Of a DNA stretch of 64,000 nt, positions 63,101 through 64,000 are shown one piece after another. Positions within the stretch are counted from its first letter, which is position 1; each line of letters starts with the position of its first letter. The notes beneath the pieces are model-generated. The model did no database searches, was not told where the DNA came from, and saw only the letters and a list, made by a program, of their open reading frames with translations. Source of the DNA: Hydractinia symbiolongicarpus (lineage: Eukaryota; Cnidaria; Hydrozoa; Anthoathecata; Hydractiniidae); assembly GCF_029227915.1 (NCBI RefSeq), contig NC_079885.1, positions 27,407,001-27,471,000 of the forward strand. The letters run 5' to 3'. A program made the translations under genes and the position numbers.

Positions 63101-64000
63101 GTCACATATTCGTACCAACATGTATTTAGCGATATTTTTCTGATATTACAAGTTGCATCGCTTTTAACAGTGAAACGATCGACTGTGGGACGTAATTGAA
63201 CTAACTTTGGACTGTGACCTGATAAATGTGATAAATGAGACAATTGGACTCCAAGAAATAACAATCTTCTTAACTCGACATGATTGTGGGAACTCAGCGA
63301 TTACACTGGACACTGTGGTAGCGGTTCATTTAAAAATTTAGATAAATAAGTCATTTTTTACTGTGGGACCAATCGTAGCCGTTAGGACGCGTTGAAGAAA
63401 TAGAAACAGTTTCAAAAACTACACTTCAATGACTTTCTAACAGTATCAGTCTGTTTGAGTGACAACAGTTCTGTCACATACTCGTACCAACATTTACTTA
63501 GCGATATTTTTCTGATATTACTAGGTTGCATTGCTTTTAACAGTGAAACGATTGACTGTGGGACTTAATATAACTGATTTTGGACTGTGACTTTATGAAT
63601 ATGACAATGAGACAATTGGACTCCAAGATATAACATTCTTCTTAACTCGACATGATTGTTGGAACTCAGCGATTACACTGGGCGCTGTGGTAGCGCTATA
63701 TTTAAAAATTTAGATAAATAAGTCATTTTTTACTGTGGGACCAATCGTAGCCGTTAGGACGCCTTGAAGAAAGAGAAACAGTTTTAAAAACAACACTTCA
63801 ATGACTTTCTAACAGTATCAGTCTGTTTGAGTGACAACGGTTCTGTCACATTCTCGTACCAACATTTACTTAGCAATATATTTTTGATATTACCAGGTTG
63901 CATTGCTTTTAACAGTGAAACGATTGACTGTGGGACTTTATATAACTGATTTTGGACTGTGACTTTATGAATGTGATAATGAGACAATTGGACTCCAAGA
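51179..64000 (+). repeat. 372 bp satellite array, segment after the LINE
   Basis: About 34 monomers in forward orientation to the window end. Subfamilies change along it. About 51.2-54.8 kb is a mixture. About 54.9-61.2 kb is dominated by the GTATTCGCATATTAC and GTTAGTTCGC type, with landmark TTTCAAGAACTGCATC at 56701, 58193 and 60430 (spacings of 1492 and 2237 bp, four and six monomers). About 61.3-63.3 kb has the CAGTTGGGTCACAT and ATTACAAGTTGC type in simple 372 bp repeats. The similar forward frames at 61423-61710 and 61795-62082, exactly one monomer apart, are satellite frames. No gene is seen. Confidence 0.93.
54917..55905 (+). repeat. 1 kb satellite block shared with 10.5-11.5 kb
   Basis: Partner of 10552-11540 at a constant offset of 44365 bp. 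Related but less exact versions of the same monomers follow at about 57.1-57.6, 58.6-59.6 and 60.8-61.2 kb, so this segment looks like the home range of the subfamily and the copy at 10.5 kb like an outlier. Confidence 0.85.

Noticed and set aside
1-64000. CRISPR array or bacterial operon
   Set aside because: The repeats are 372 bp with no short repeat-spacer pattern, and the genes are eukaryotic transposon genes with an intron and polyadenylation signals.

Overview
The window is a eukaryotic repeat landscape with no host gene that I can recognise. About 45 kb of the 64 kb is one tandem satellite with a monomer of about 372 bp (roughly 120 monomers by length). It is interrupted by three near-identical copies of one hAT-superfamily DNA transposon and one 5'-truncated non-LTR (LINE) retrotransposon. 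A spliceosomal-type intron in the transposase (GTGAGT...TTACAG), AATAAA polyadenylation signals, a DUF4371/TTF zinc-finger hAT transposase and an APE-endonuclease LINE with a (CAAA)n tail all point to an invertebrate animal. The AT-rich coding sequence and the style of both elements remind me of cnidarians such as Hydra, but that is an impression and not a demonstration.

Layout: satellite, forward, 1-18797; a reversed satellite block, about 18798-19422; satellite, forward, 19423-23580; hAT copy 1, 23581-28944; satellite 28945-31971; hAT copy 2, 31972-37330; satellite 37331-39983; hAT copy 3, 39984-45243; satellite 45244-48162; LINE fragment, about 48163-51178; satellite to the window end at 64000. 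The satellite has visible higher-order structure: a 1861 bp five-monomer unit, a 3 kb block repeated 4467 bp away, a run of 334 bp shortened monomers, and a 1 kb block repeated at an offset of 44365 bp with no net indel.

The three hAT copies sit at identical points in the satellite monomer, share both terminal junctions and share the same two frameshifts. The simplest history is one insertion, decay of that copy, and then amplification of [transposon + about 3 kb of downstream satellite] as an 8 kb unit by the recombination that turns over the satellite. Ahead of its TTF zinc finger and RNase H-like catalytic core, the transposase carries a region that looks like an OTU-type cysteine peptidase (NGNC motif and a downstream NHF histidine). 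This is the most interesting protein-level observation here.

The LINE copy is dead (two frameshifts, two nonsense codons) and inserted into the satellite independently. Most open frames in the window are chance frames in the satellite. No tRNA, rRNA, CRISPR or prokaryotic feature was seen.
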